Source of the DNA: Candidatus Hydrogenedentota bacterium
Lineage (GTDB): Bacteria > Hydrogenedentota > Hydrogenedentia > Hydrogenedentales > SLHB01
DNA length: 64,000 nt
Direction of reading: 5' to 3'
Assembly (NCBI GenBank): GCA_013359265.1
Contig: JABWCD010000007.1
Coordinates: forward strand, 62,001-126,000
Shown here: positions 53,722-61,729 of the stretch, piece after piece
Position numbering within the stretch: the stretch's first letter is position 1
Layout of the letters: each line of letters begins with the position of its first letter
Made by a program: the position numbers and the translations under genes
The notes under the pieces: model-generated
What the model was told of the DNA's origin: nothing
The model's database searches: none
The model's input: the letters and a program-made list of their open reading frames with translations, nothing else

Positions 53722-54522
53722 ATGCAATACGAGCCTCAGATTCGGCTGGCGTGCTCCGTTGGCGTGTTCGCAATCATGGCGCTGTGGGAACTCGCCGGGC
53801 CTCGCCGTGCGCTAACGGTCCGCAAGGGCCCGCGCTGGTTCGTGAACCTGTCGCTGGTTGTGATCGATACCCTGGTCGTTCGCCTGCTGTTTCCAATCGC
53901 CGCGGTGGGAATGGCGGAGCTTTCCGCGGTGCGGGGTTGGGGCGCGCTCAACATGGTTCACGCACCGTACTGGCTGGCGTTGACCGCGTCGTTCATCGCG
54001 CTCGATTTCATCGTCTACGTCCAGCACGTGCTGTTTCACTACGTGCCATTCTTCTGGCGGTTTCATCGCGTCCATCACGCGGACGTCGACTTCGACGTGA
54101 CCACCGGGCTTCGCTTTCACCCTGGTGAAATCGCGCTCTCGATGTGCATCAAGCTGGGGGCAGTCGCGCTGCTTGGTCCGCCGATGGAGGCCGTAGTCGC
54201 GTTCGAGGTCGCGTTGAACGCTACGTCATTGTTCAACCACAGCAATGTGCGCATTCCGCTCACCATCGACCGCGCGTTGCGGTTTGTAGTGGTTACGCCC
54301 GACATGCACCGCGTCCATCATTCGGTTGTGTCAGCCGAAACGAACAGCAACTTCGGATTCAATCTGCCGTGGTGGGATCGCCTCTGCGGCACATACACCG
54401 CGCAGCCGCGCGACGGGCACACCGAGATGGCGATCGGCCTCGATCAGTTCCGGGACCGCATCAGTCAGCGGCTGGTAGCCCTGCTGTGGTTGCCGATAAT
54501 CAAGCAAAAGAGGGTGGAGTAG
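53722..54522 (+). CDS. Sterol desaturase / fatty acid hydroxylase family protein
   Basis: A 266-residue membrane di-iron oxygenase. The eight-His signature is visible: HVLFH (near residue 95), HRVHH (near 115), and HRVHH again near residue 195, with HSN between. Members hydroxylate or desaturate lipids or carotenoids; the substrate is unknown. It has four to five helices. The 3' end stops eight bases before the stop codon of flgL on the other strand. Confidence 0.88.
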   Translation: MQYEPQIRLACSVGVFAIMALWELAGPRRALTVRKGPRWFVNLSLVVIDTLVVRLLFPIAAVGMAELSAVRGWGALNMVHAPYWLALTASFIALDFIVYVQHVLFHYVPFFWRFHRVHHADVDFDVTTGLRFHPGEIALSMCIKLGAVALLGPPMEAVVAFEVALNATSLFNHSNVRIPLTIDRALRFVVVTPDMHRVHHSVVSAETNSNFGFNLPWWDRLCGTYTAQPRDGHTEMAIGLDQFRDRISQRLVALLWLPIIKQKRVE

Positions 54523-54530
54523 ATAGGCGG

Positions 54531-55445
54531 TCAGCGAATGAAGTCGAGCAGGCTCGGTTGAATGACGCGGCTGGCAGCGTTTAACGCGGCCTGGAACGCG
54601 TTGCTCTGTGCGTTGAGATTCAGGACGACATCGGCAAAGTCCGCATCGATTGAATCGCTCAAGACCTGCTGTAACTGAATCTGAAAGTCTTCCAGTTCCG
54701 CTTCAGACGCGGTGAATCGGTTCTGCACAGCGCCGACGCGCGCGATGCCTTGGCCCAGTTGCTGGCGAATCCCTTCGAGTTCGGTCAGCCGCGCGTTCTG
54801 CAGGCTCGATTGATCGCCGGCGAGCATATTGTCGCGAATATCAATCAGGGTCTGGAAAATGTCTTCGGCGCCCTGAAACACGACGGACCCCGGCTCGTTG
54901 ATGACCACATCAACGCCGTCGCCAATCGTCACGTTAATGTCGTCCGCGTTGCCGACGTACGTCACCGCCGTGATGTTGCCGTTCACGTCCCGGGTGACTT
55001 CGTATGGAGGTTGGGTGGTGCGCGTGCCGCCGAAGATGTAGGCGCTGCCGGTTTGATGGTTTGCCGTGCTCACCACGCCTTCGAGAATCTGATTGATTTC
55101 TTCCGCGAGAATATCGAGCGCGTTCTGATCGTTCGTGCCGTTCGCGCCGCGCAGGGTCAGCTCGCGCGCGCGGAGCACATTCTCCGTCAGCGTCTGAAGG
55201 GACGTCACGGTTTCCTCGAGCCGCGGCCCGGCGGACGCGATGTTCTGGATGTATTGTTCGTTTTTCGCGATGGTCGCGCGCGCGTTGATGGCGCGCCGCG
55301 CGTCGATCGGATCGTCGGAGGGATTGTTCACGCGCAATCCCGTTCCCAATTGCGTTTGCAGATCGATGATGCGGTTGTTCTGGTACCGCAGGTTTGCCAG
55401 CGCCCGCTGCACAAGGATTTGCGATGTTACGCGCCCGACGCCCAT
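54531..55445 (-). CDS. flgL: Flagellar hook-filament junction protein FlgL
   Basis: A 304-residue flagellin-like protein. The N-terminal QILVQRALANLRYQNNRIIDLQTQLGTGLRVNNPSDDP and the C-terminal LNAQSNAFQAALNAASRVIQPSLLDFIR are the helical ends that polymerise. It forms the last junction ring before the filament. FlgK, its usual partner encoded upstream, is missing here. The ATG follows the FlgN-like stop by one base. Confidence 0.9.
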   Translation of the reverse strand: MGVGRVTSQILVQRALANLRYQNNRIIDLQTQLGTGLRVNNPSDDPIDARRAINARATIAKNEQYIQNIASAGPRLEETVTSLQTLTENVLRARELTLRGANGTNDQNALDILAEEINQILEGVVSTANHQTGSAYIFGGTRTTQPPYEVTRDVNGNITAVTYVGNADDINVTIGDGVDVVINEPGSVVFQGAEDIFQTLIDIRDNMLAGDQSSLQNARLTELEGIRQQLGQGIARVGAVQNRFTASEAELEDFQIQLQQVLSDSIDADFADVVLNLNAQSNAFQAALNAASRVIQPSLLDFIR

Positions 55446-55446
55446 C

Positions 55447-55947
55447 TTAGCCCCGCTGATCGATCAACGCGGGTTCGCCGGTGACTGCCGTCGCGGCGCC
55501 GCGCTCGCCGTAGGCCGGCTGCAACGATGGCGCGATCGCGATGCACGCCAACAGGCGTTGATTGAAATCGAGCGAGCGCCGGATGGTCCGCGCGTTCAGC
55601 CGCACGACGCGGCGTGTTTCGTTCACGGTCTTCCGCAGACGACACTGGATGTGCTGGAGGCGCGCGTTCCACGGTCCGGGCGCGGCGTTGGCAAGTGCGT
55701 ACAACGTACGGCGGTCGGGAGGCAGACCCAGTTGAACGGCGACCTTCGCAATCACGCCCGCGCGCGACGCCTGCGCGTGCGCTGCTTCGCGCACAAGAAT
55801 GTCCAGCGCCGCGGTGCGCGCTTCGAGCGCGTTCAGATCGCGCGCGCCAATCGCGTCAATCTGCGCGCGGCACACGGCCAGGACAGTCTCCTGCCGTTCG
55901 ATTTCGTCTTCGAGACCGCCGCAAAGCTTTTCAAACAATTCGTCCAC
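55447..55947 (-). CDS. flgN: FlgN-like flagellar chaperone
   Basis: A 166-residue helical protein (VDELFEKLCGGLEDEIERQETVLAVC, then ARDLNALEARTAALDIL) with the coiled-coil layout of FlgN, the export chaperone of FlgK and FlgL. The start is GTG, with GAGGAAG six bases upstream; a longer ATG start has no site. The call rests on position between flgJ and flgL and on the fold pattern. flgK, one of its two usual clients, is not in the window. Confidence 0.65.
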   Translation of the reverse strand: MDELFEKLCGGLEDEIERQETVLAVCRAQIDAIGARDLNALEARTAALDILVREAAHAQASRAGVIAKVAVQLGLPPDRRTLYALANAAPGPWNARLQHIQCRLRKTVNETRRVVRLNARTIRRSLDFNQRLLACIAIAPSLQPAYGERGAATAVTGEPALIDQRG

Positions 55948-56026
55948 AATCGTCTTCCTCGCGCCTTCCTCTTTATCGGCAGAACGAATCGGGACTTGAG
56001 GGCGGCCCACCGGGCCGGGCGCAGAG

Positions 56027-56380
56027 TTATGGGGTGCGCATGAGCGCCGCGCCGATTGCCCGCAGCGCCACGTCGCGCTTCCAGTTGGTCTTTCCGTACG
56101 TGGCCATGAAGTCTTGTTGTTCCATCAGCCTGGCAATGCCGAATTGGCCGCTATCGGCCATGGCGCCGCTGAGGGCGTCATTGAAGATGTCGCGCTGGTA
56201 ATCCGACGCCACGCCGCCCCCAAGCAGTCCGTCCTTCGGCACGGACTTGTACATTTCGTCGAGCAATTGCTTGAGGAACGCGTGTTCGAGTTCGCGGTAG
56301 GCCAGTTTCTTACGGTCCGGCGCCGCACCGGTATCGAGGCCACGAGCGTAGGCCGAATCGAGCGGGTTGACATACAGCAC
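56027..56380 (-). CDS. flgJ: Rod-binding protein (FlgJ N-terminal type)
   Basis: A 117-residue protein matching the rod-capping half of FlgJ: EHAFLKQLLDEMYKSVP, GGGVASDYQRDIFNDALSGAMADSGQFGIARLM. The muramidase half of enterobacterial FlgJ is absent, as in many other bacteria, so another enzyme must open the wall. The GTG start shares one base with the flgI stop. Confidence 0.87.
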   Translation of the reverse strand: MLYVNPLDSAYARGLDTGAAPDRKKLAYRELEHAFLKQLLDEMYKSVPKDGLLGGGVASDYQRDIFNDALSGAMADSGQFGIARLMEQQDFMATYGKTNWKRDVALRAIGAALMRTP

Positions 56381-57537
56381 TACATGATCTCCAGGTCCGC
56401 GTCGAGTGCGCCCGCCTGGCGCAGCGCCTGAAAGATTGCGATCATGTCGCGCGGCGTCACTTTGAGACTGTTCAGCGCGTTCGCAATGTCCGCGGCGGAA
56501 GTGCCCTGCACGGGCATGAGTGCCCCCGGTTCCTCGTTCGCTTCGAGGTCAGTGGTCGCCGTTACGGCGGTTCGCCCTTCCTTCGAGAACGGCGCGGGCT
56601 GGCTTACGGCAGGCGTGCGGGCCACGGCAATAGTGAGGCTGCCGTGCGCTACCTGGCACGGCTTGATCATCACTTCGCCGCCCACGACGAGCGTGCCCGT
56701 GCGTTCGTTGATGACCACACGCGACGGCAAATCGGCCTGAACGGTAATCTCCTCCAGTTCGGCGATGAACGATATGAGATCGGCGTGGTGCAATTCCGGT
56801 ATGCGCACGGTAATTGTGCTTGCGCTCAGCGCGCTTGCGGAATTCGGGCCGTACTTGTCATCGATTACGTGGCGTATATTGTCGGCGGTCGCGAAGTCCG
56901 CGCGTTTCAACAGAAGCGTGACGCGCTCTCCGTCGGTGATGGTGGAAGGCACTTCGCGTTCGACGTACGCGCCCATCGGCACGCGCCCGGCGGTAACGTG
57001 GTTTTTGCGCACCGCAGCGCCTCCTCCGCCCCCCGCGCTTTCCGCGTTGAATCCGCCGACCGAGACCGGCCCCTGGGCAATGGCATAGACCGTACCGTCC
57101 GCGGAGCCCGGCCCATACAGGAACGTTTCGGTGAGCGTGCCGCCTTCGAGACTCTGGCAGTTGCCAATCGAACTCACGCGCACGTCGATCCGCGTGCCCT
57201 CTTTCGCGAACGCCGGGAGCGTCGCATCGACGATGACTACCGCCGTATTCGGTGACACCAGGTCCTTGAGCTTATCTACCTCGATTTCGAGCCGCTCGAG
57301 CAAGCGGAGTTGCCGTTGCAGCGCGTCAACGTTTTTGTCGCCGGTGCCCGCCAGACCCACCACGAGCCCAATCCCTTTGAGCGGGTTGCCGCGCGCGCCT
57401 TGCACCTCGCACAGGTCCTTGATGCGTGCGGCCTGAGCCGTGAACGACAGGAACGCGGCCAGCAAGAGCATAGCGAGCGACAATAACCTGCTAGACCGTT
57501 TGAAATGCGATGTCATTGGCGCGTTCGCTCCGTTCAT
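56380..57537 (-). CDS. flgI: Flagellar P-ring protein FlgI
   Basis: A 385-residue periplasmic protein with a signal peptide (core LLSLAMLLLAAFLSF) and the FlgI core: ARIKDLCEVQGARGNPLKGIGLVVGLAGTGD, YGPGSADGTVYAIAQGP, RVVINERTGTLVVGGEV and a C-terminal LNSLKVTPRDMIAIFQALRQAGALDADLEIM. It forms the ring in the peptidoglycan layer around the rod. The ATG at 57537 is coupled to flgH; a second ATG seven codons on (MTSHFK) has a GGAG upstream and may be the real start. Confidence 0.93.
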   Translation of the reverse strand: MNGANAPMTSHFKRSSRLLSLAMLLLAAFLSFTAQAARIKDLCEVQGARGNPLKGIGLVVGLAGTGDKNVDALQRQLRLLERLEIEVDKLKDLVSPNTAVVIVDATLPAFAKEGTRIDVRVSSIGNCQSLEGGTLTETFLYGPGSADGTVYAIAQGPVSVGGFNAESAGGGGGAAVRKNHVTAGRVPMGAYVEREVPSTITDGERVTLLLKRADFATADNIRHVIDDKYGPNSASALSASTITVRIPELHHADLISFIAELEEITVQADLPSRVVINERTGTLVVGGEVMIKPCQVAHGSLTIAVARTPAVSQPAPFSKEGRTAVTATTDLEANEEPGALMPVQGTSAADIANALNSLKVTPRDMIAIFQALRQAGALDADLEIM

Positions 57538-57541
57538 GTCA

Positions 57542-58198
57542 TCAGTATGGCGCGACCCAATCGAGGAACCTGGTCAGCAATCCGCGCCGCTGGTTGTTCC
57601 ACAGCGGTCCGCGCCCCTTGAGTTCGATCGTCGCGTCGGCGAGTTGCGTCGAATCGATGACGTTGTTCGGCGACACGTCGCGTGCGCGCGCAATGCCCCT
57701 AACGTAGATACGTGAGTCCTCGCGGTTCACCGAAACGACCTTTTCGCCTTCAATCAGCAACGTGCCGTTCGGATACATCTCCTTGACGGTGCACGTGATC
57801 GTCGTTACCAACTGGTTCTGGCGCTGAGTCTGGCCCGTCGTGCGCTGTTCGTTCTTCGTGCCAATGGCCCAGTTCGGCAGTTTCTCCGGATCGAGAATGC
57901 CCAAACCATCGGGCTTCTCCGCAACCAGAAACTCGTTGTCGTTCTCGTTCGCTTCGGACTCCACGTCCGATTCCTTTTTCGTATTGGTGTTGGAGTTTGT
58001 CGAGGCCTGAATCTTCTCCCGCACCATCACGGTGATGATGTCGCCGGGCTCGAATTTTTTCTTTTTCAACGACACAAGCGTCCCCTGTTCCGCAACCTTC
58101 TGCGTGAACAGCGAATCCGCGAACGCGGTTGTCGCGAACACGACTGACGCAACGAGTACGGGCAGCGCGCCGCCTATCCAACTCTGCACACGGTTCAT
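57542..58198 (-). CDS. flgH: Flagellar L-ring protein FlgH, without lipobox
   Basis: A 218-residue L-ring protein: SLFTQKVAEQGTLV, PGDIITVMVREKIQAS, LVTTITCTVKEMYPNGTLLIEGEKVV and VRGIARARDVSPNNVIDS. FlgH is normally a lipoprotein held in the outer membrane, but this signal peptide (cleavage after AFA) has no lipobox Cys. The ring may be held by other contacts. The ATG overlaps the flgA stop by four bases. Confidence 0.92.
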   Translation of the reverse strand: MNRVQSWIGGALPVLVASVVFATTAFADSLFTQKVAEQGTLVSLKKKKFEPGDIITVMVREKIQASTNSNTNTKKESDVESEANENDNEFLVAEKPDGLGILDPEKLPNWAIGTKNEQRTTGQTQRQNQLVTTITCTVKEMYPNGTLLIEGEKVVSVNREDSRIYVRGIARARDVSPNNVIDSTQLADATIELKGRGPLWNNQRRGLLTRFLDWVAPY

Positions 58199-59157
58199 TG
58201 CATCACCTCCACGGTACCGTCCGGCCGCACACGGCCCTGGAACTCAGCCTTCGAGTCGGGATTCATCAGGCGAACGACGTCGCCCGCACCGCCGTTGTCG
58301 AGCGCTTTTGCGCGCGAACGCACGACGAGCCCGCCCGCCTGTGCCTCGACCGACACGGTCTGGTTGCGTTTGATAACCTGCTTCGGCACGAGCGAACGGC
58401 GCGAGACCGTCTCGCCCATGAACATACTGTCGCGCGCGATCATGCCGACGATCTCGTCGAGGTCCTGAATCGCGTCGCCTTTTTGCTGTGACAGGGCGCG
58501 CTTCTCAAACCGCAGATCGGTCGCGCCGATTTGTTTTCCGCGCGGAATGTCCAACGCGCAAACGAGCACTTCGGCGTATGCCTCGATGTTCGCCTGCGCA
58601 AAAACCGTCCGCTTCACCTTGCCGTCCACTTCAACATCGCCGCGAAACGAACCCTGGCCGACCCAACGGTACTGCGGATTAGCCATCCATCGCACGGCTA
58701 CCTCGCCCTCCGGCACCGTCACCGGATTGGGTTCGACGAGAATATCGACGCTGGTCTCCGCGTCGCTCCACGGCAGTTGCGTTTGAATGTACGTGCGCAA
58801 ATCGTCGGTGAGCACCTCGCGCGAGAGATCGAGCGACAGTGTCGTCGCGAGTACGCTACCGGCGCCCTGCAACTCGACGCCTTCCGCACCCGCTCCGTTT
58901 AACCGCATTTTCAGCAATTGACTGTCAATGCGCTTCGACGATCCCGGGGACGCCGCGCTGCTGACTTCCAATGCCGCGAGTTGCTCCGCGTTCGGCCCCG
59001 CGATGTCCGCGATGTCGCCAAGGGTGACCATTGGTCCCTTCACATACGCCTCGGTCTTCAACATGATCGTGTCCGCGGACGCGGCCACGGCGATGAACGC
59101 GGCGGTCAGCGCCGTGAACACCAGCCACCGCACTGCGTATCGTGTTGCGTTCGTCAT
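58195..59157 (-). CDS. flgA: Flagellar P-ring assembly chaperone FlgA
   Basis: A 320-residue exported chaperone. After a signal peptide comes the variable N-terminal half, then the SAF/FlgA C-terminal part: VLVCALDIPRGKQIGATDLRFEKR, RDSMFMGETVSRRSLVPKQVIKRNQTVSV and VVRSRAKALDNGGAGDVVRLMN. It helps FlgI assemble in the periplasm. The long N-terminal region is larger than in enteric FlgA. Overlap with flgH by ATGA. Confidence 0.9.
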   Translation of the reverse strand: MTNATRYAVRWLVFTALTAAFIAVAASADTIMLKTEAYVKGPMVTLGDIADIAGPNAEQLAALEVSSAASPGSSKRIDSQLLKMRLNGAGAEGVELQGAGSVLATTLSLDLSREVLTDDLRTYIQTQLPWSDAETSVDILVEPNPVTVPEGEVAVRWMANPQYRWVGQGSFRGDVEVDGKVKRTVFAQANIEAYAEVLVCALDIPRGKQIGATDLRFEKRALSQQKGDAIQDLDEIVGMIARDSMFMGETVSRRSLVPKQVIKRNQTVSVEAQAGGLVVRSRAKALDNGGAGDVVRLMNPDSKAEFQGRVRPDGTVEVMQ

Positions 59158-59175
59158 GCTACCGCCTCACCCTGG

Positions 59176-59967
59176 TTACCGCCTCACGTTGTTCGCAACT
59201 TGCAGCATCTCGTCGGATGTTTGAATGACCTTCGAGTTTGCCTCGTACGCGCGTTGCGCGATGATGAGGTTCAAGATTTCCTCGACGACCTGTACGTTCG
59301 AATTCTCGAGAAAACCCGAATTCAGGAAGCCAATGCCTTCCGTGCCGGGGGAGCCTTGTATGGGGGGGCCGGAGGCCTCGGATTCCCGCAGCAGGTTATG
59401 ACCAAGGCGCGCGTCCAGCCCGGAGTTGTTCGGAAACCGGATCAACAGAATTTGCCCAAGATTCGTCGGTGTCGCGCTGCCGGGTTGTTTGGCAAAGACG
59501 GTCCCGTCGTTGCCAATCGACACCTCTTCGGCGTCGTTCGGAATGCTGATTCCGGGTTGCAGCGGGAATCCGTCAATGGTAACCAGGTTACCGTTCGGAT
59601 CGCGGCGAAAACTGCCGTCGCGCGTGTACGCCGGCGTTCCGTCGGGCAGCGTGACCTCAAAGAACCCATTGCCCTCGATCGCTACGTCCAATGCGTTCCC
59701 GGTTTGAATGAGATTCCCTTGCGTGAACAACTTTGCCACCGAGGCGGGCTTTGCGCCGTGTCCGATTTGAATGCCCTCGGGAATCGTCTGGCCGCTCGCG
59801 GTTTGCGTGCCTGCGGGCTTCACCGTTTCGTAGAGCAGGTCCTGAAAATTTACCTTGCTCTTTTTGAACCCCGTCGTGTTTACGTTCGCGAGGTTGTGGG
59901 CGATCGTGTCGATGTTGGTCTGTTGGCCAATCATCCCGGTCGCCGCGGTGAATAGCGCGCGTATCAT
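59176..59967 (-). CDS. flgG: Flagellar distal rod protein FlgG
   Basis: A 263-residue rod protein beginning MIRALFTAATGMIGQQTNIDTIAHNLANVNTTGFKK and ending in the conserved NVQVVEEILNLIIAQRAYEANSKVIQTSDEMLQVANNVR. These helical ends stack in the distal rod. The mid-part has GNGFFEVTLPDGTPAYTRDGSF. Length is typical. Preceded by a palindromic gap and flgF. Confidence 0.94.
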   Translation of the reverse strand: MIRALFTAATGMIGQQTNIDTIAHNLANVNTTGFKKSKVNFQDLLYETVKPAGTQTASGQTIPEGIQIGHGAKPASVAKLFTQGNLIQTGNALDVAIEGNGFFEVTLPDGTPAYTRDGSFRRDPNGNLVTIDGFPLQPGISIPNDAEEVSIGNDGTVFAKQPGSATPTNLGQILLIRFPNNSGLDARLGHNLLRESEASGPPIQGSPGTEGIGFLNSGFLENSNVQVVEEILNLIIAQRAYEANSKVIQTSDEMLQVANNVRR

Positions 59968-60001
59968 CGTGCTTTCTCTTTCCTGTTCGCGATTCTGATT
60001 C

Positions 60002-60028
60002 CGATTTCAAATTTGAGATTTGAAATCG
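60002..60028. repeat. AT-rich palindrome between flgF and flgG
   Basis: CGATTTCAAAT and ATTTGAAATCG are perfect 11-bp arms around the loop TTGAG. The AT-rich sequence stands out in GC-rich DNA. It may be a repeat of the same kind as the CCAAAAT arrays, or an mRNA stem in the flg operon. Confidence 0.6.
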
Positions 60029-60046
60029 CAGATCCGCCTATAGCGG

Positions 60047-60799
60047 CTACGTCGGCATGCCGACTTCGTTGATCAGCCGGCCCATCGTTTCGTCAACGGA
60101 GTTGATGACTTTTTGGTTCGCGTTGTACACGCGCAAGCCCAGCGTCATTTGCGCCATCTCGAACGGCACCTGCACGTTCGATCCCTCGAGACCGCCCGGT
60201 ACGACCGATGTGTTATCGCCGGGACGCGGTCCGCCCGCGCTCTCGACCGGCGCGAACAAGTTTTGGCCGTAGCGTTCGAGCAGGTTCGGGTTCTCGAATT
60301 CGACGATGCGCAGTTTACCGACCGACTGGTTGTCTACAAGCACCGCGCCGCTCGAATCGAACTCGACGCTGCCGCCGTTGACTTCAATCGCACCACCGTC
60401 GCCCAGAATCGCGAAGCCGTCCGACGTGGTCAGTTGTCCCTCGGCGTTTATGGAGAATTCGCCATTGCGCGTGAAGCGTTCGCCCGCGGGCGTTTCCACG
60501 GCAATAAAACCCGGGCCCTGCAACGCGACATGCATCGGGTTTCCCGTCATGCCGATGGGACCGGTCGCGTAGTCGGTGTATACGTTGGTCAATGCCAAGC
60601 CGCCGCCGGGGCCGCGCTCCGCGTTCAGGCGCGCGGCGGTGCCAAGGCTGCCCAGGAAGATTTCCTTGAACCCTTCGCTGATGGCGTTTTGCCGCTTGAA
60701 ACCGGCGGTCGCGGCGTTCGCGATGTTGTTCGCGATCACCGCCTGCCGATCTTCCGTGGCAATCATGCCGGACGCGGCCGCGTAGAGACCCTGAATCAT
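60047..60799 (-). CDS. flgF: Flagellar proximal rod protein FlgF
   Basis: A 250-residue rod protein: MIQGLYAAASGMIATEDRQAVIANNIANAATAGFKRQ at the start and NVQVPFEMAQMTLGLRVYNANQKVINSVDETMGRLINEVG at the end. Its N-terminal Asn-Asn-Ile-Ala-Asn motif is the flagellar rod/hook signature. I prefer this ATG over a longer frame, as it starts the conserved helix. It heads the operon flgF-G-A-H-I-J-N-L. The order fits FlgF, although FlgF and FlgG are hard to tell apart by sequence. Confidence 0.88.
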   Translation of the reverse strand: MIQGLYAAASGMIATEDRQAVIANNIANAATAGFKRQNAISEGFKEIFLGSLGTAARLNAERGPGGGLALTNVYTDYATGPIGMTGNPMHVALQGPGFIAVETPAGERFTRNGEFSINAEGQLTTSDGFAILGDGGAIEVNGGSVEFDSSGAVLVDNQSVGKLRIVEFENPNLLERYGQNLFAPVESAGGPRPGDNTSVVPGGLEGSNVQVPFEMAQMTLGLRVYNANQKVINSVDETMGRLINEVGMPT

Positions 60800-60837
60800 T
60801 CCCCAATTCCCTCTTGGGGGCATTCGCCCCCGTGCTA

Positions 60838-61017
60838 TGGCATCGCCCGAAGGCGCTAATCTTGGAGGCCCGGCCGGCGTTTCAGGGATGAACGGCGGCG
60901 CTTAAGGGGGAGCGCAACCGTTAGCCGGGCCAACCACTCACGTTGGACCCGCTATGGGACAGGTCCAGGTGGGAAGGAGCAATGGGTGTGCCAAGGCGGC
61001 GGCGCCTTAACCGCCGC
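60838..61017 (+). ncRNA. Candidate structured RNA upstream of cyclo-ligase gene
   Basis: The sequence folds by hand into a closed multi-branch shape. The closing stem is TGGCAT (60838-60843) with GTGCCA (60988-60993), plus CCC/GGG. A stem GGCCCGGC/GCCGGGCC (60867-60874 with 60924-60931) holds two inner hairpins (CGTTT/GAACG and GCGCT/AGCGC). A stem CAC..TGGACC/GGTCCA..GTG (60939-60971) follows. A GCGGCGG/CCGCCGC hairpin (60996-61017) ends it. In several bacteria 6S RNA lies upstream of this gene, but the fold here is not the long single hairpin of 6S. Class unknown. Confidence 0.35.
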
Positions 61018-61020
61018 GCT

Positions 61021-61082
61021 GCAAGTATCCATTACGATTACGATTACGGGTACGAACACAAGCACGAAGTGTAGTGTTCGAT
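61021..61082. repeat. Dispersed repeat relative E (degenerate)
   Basis: A stretch with ATTACGATTACGATTACG and GTACGAACACAAGCACGAAG, similar in reverse to the core of repeat D. It contains a short direct ATTACG repeat. The relation to repeats A and B is weak. Confidence 0.3.
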
Positions 61083-61156
61083 GCGAAGCCATCATGCAAA
61101 TCTTTCCACGCGCCGGAAGATTGTGCATGGAGGCAATTGCCGGTACGCTTGGACAA

Positions 61157-61729
61157 ATGGAGACCAAGTCCGAAATCCGCCGGCGGTTGCTCGACGAACG
61201 CCGCGCCCTGGATTCAGCCGAGGCCGCTCGACGATCCGGGTTCGTCCGAGAACGTTTGTGGACACTCCCGGAGTTCCAGCGTGCGGGGCGCGTTCTCACC
61301 TACGTTTCGGCAAAGGATAACGAGGTTGACACACGGGCCATCATCGAACGGCTGCTAGCGGAGGGCCGAATCGTCGCCTGTCCGCAAAGCCTGCCGGACC
61401 GTGTGCTTGCGTGGCGGAAAATCGATTCGGTTGATGACCTGACCGGCTCGCGGTACGGCATCCCGGAACCCCAACCGGAGCGATGCAAGGTTGTTGCCCC
61501 CTCACGCGCCGACGTGGTCCTCGTTCCCGGAATCGCATTCACGCGCGAGGGTCACCGCATCGGCTACGGGGGCGGATACTTCGACCGTTTTTTGCACGAT
61601 TTCGGCGGCCTGTCTATCGGTCTCGCGTACGAATTTCAGTTGGTTGACGCAATTCCTACCGGACCGCACGACATGCGGCTGAACTTAGTGGTGACTGAAT
61701 CCGATGTGCCCCGTTCGGTGCGAGATTAG
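61157..61729 (+). CDS. 5-formyltetrahydrofolate cyclo-ligase
   Basis: A 190-residue enzyme that converts 5-formyl-tetrahydrofolate to 5,10-methenyl-tetrahydrofolate with ATP. The ATP/folate motifs are [16 protein letters not shown] at the N-terminus, [26 protein letters not shown] and [17 protein letters not shown] use the ATG at 61157 for a typical length; an ATG 30 bases upstream is possible. The stop codon shares bases with the stop of the convergent subtilase gene (TTAG). Confidence 0.9.
   Translation: METKSEIRRRLLDERRALDSAEAARRSGFVRERLWTLPEFQRAGRVLTYVSAKDNEVDTRAIIERLLAEGRIVACPQSLPDRVLAWRKIDSVDDLTGSRYGIPEPQPERCKVVAPSRADVVLVPGIAFTREGHRIGYGGGYFDRFLHDFGGLSIGLAYEFQLVDAIPTGPHDMRLNLVVTESDVPRSVRD

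Larger units (their letters stand above)
60800..61156. other. Intergenic region with structured elements and divergent genes
   Basis: 357 bases between divergent flgF and the cyclo-ligase gene. It holds a GGGGGC/GCCCCC hairpin (60816-60831), the candidate RNA (60838-61017) and a short copy of the dispersed repeat core (61021-61082). No clear sigma-28 or sigma-54 site for the flagellar operon is seen. Confidence 0.5.

Noticed and set aside
60955-60995. Possible SRP (4.5S) RNA tip: CAGGTC, GGAAGG, AGCA and GTGTGCC in order
   Set aside because: The spacing between CAGGTC and GGAAGG is six bases too long, the GNRA loop is not closed properly, and the flanks do not pair as an SRP hairpin. The TGGACC/GGTCCA stem competes with it.
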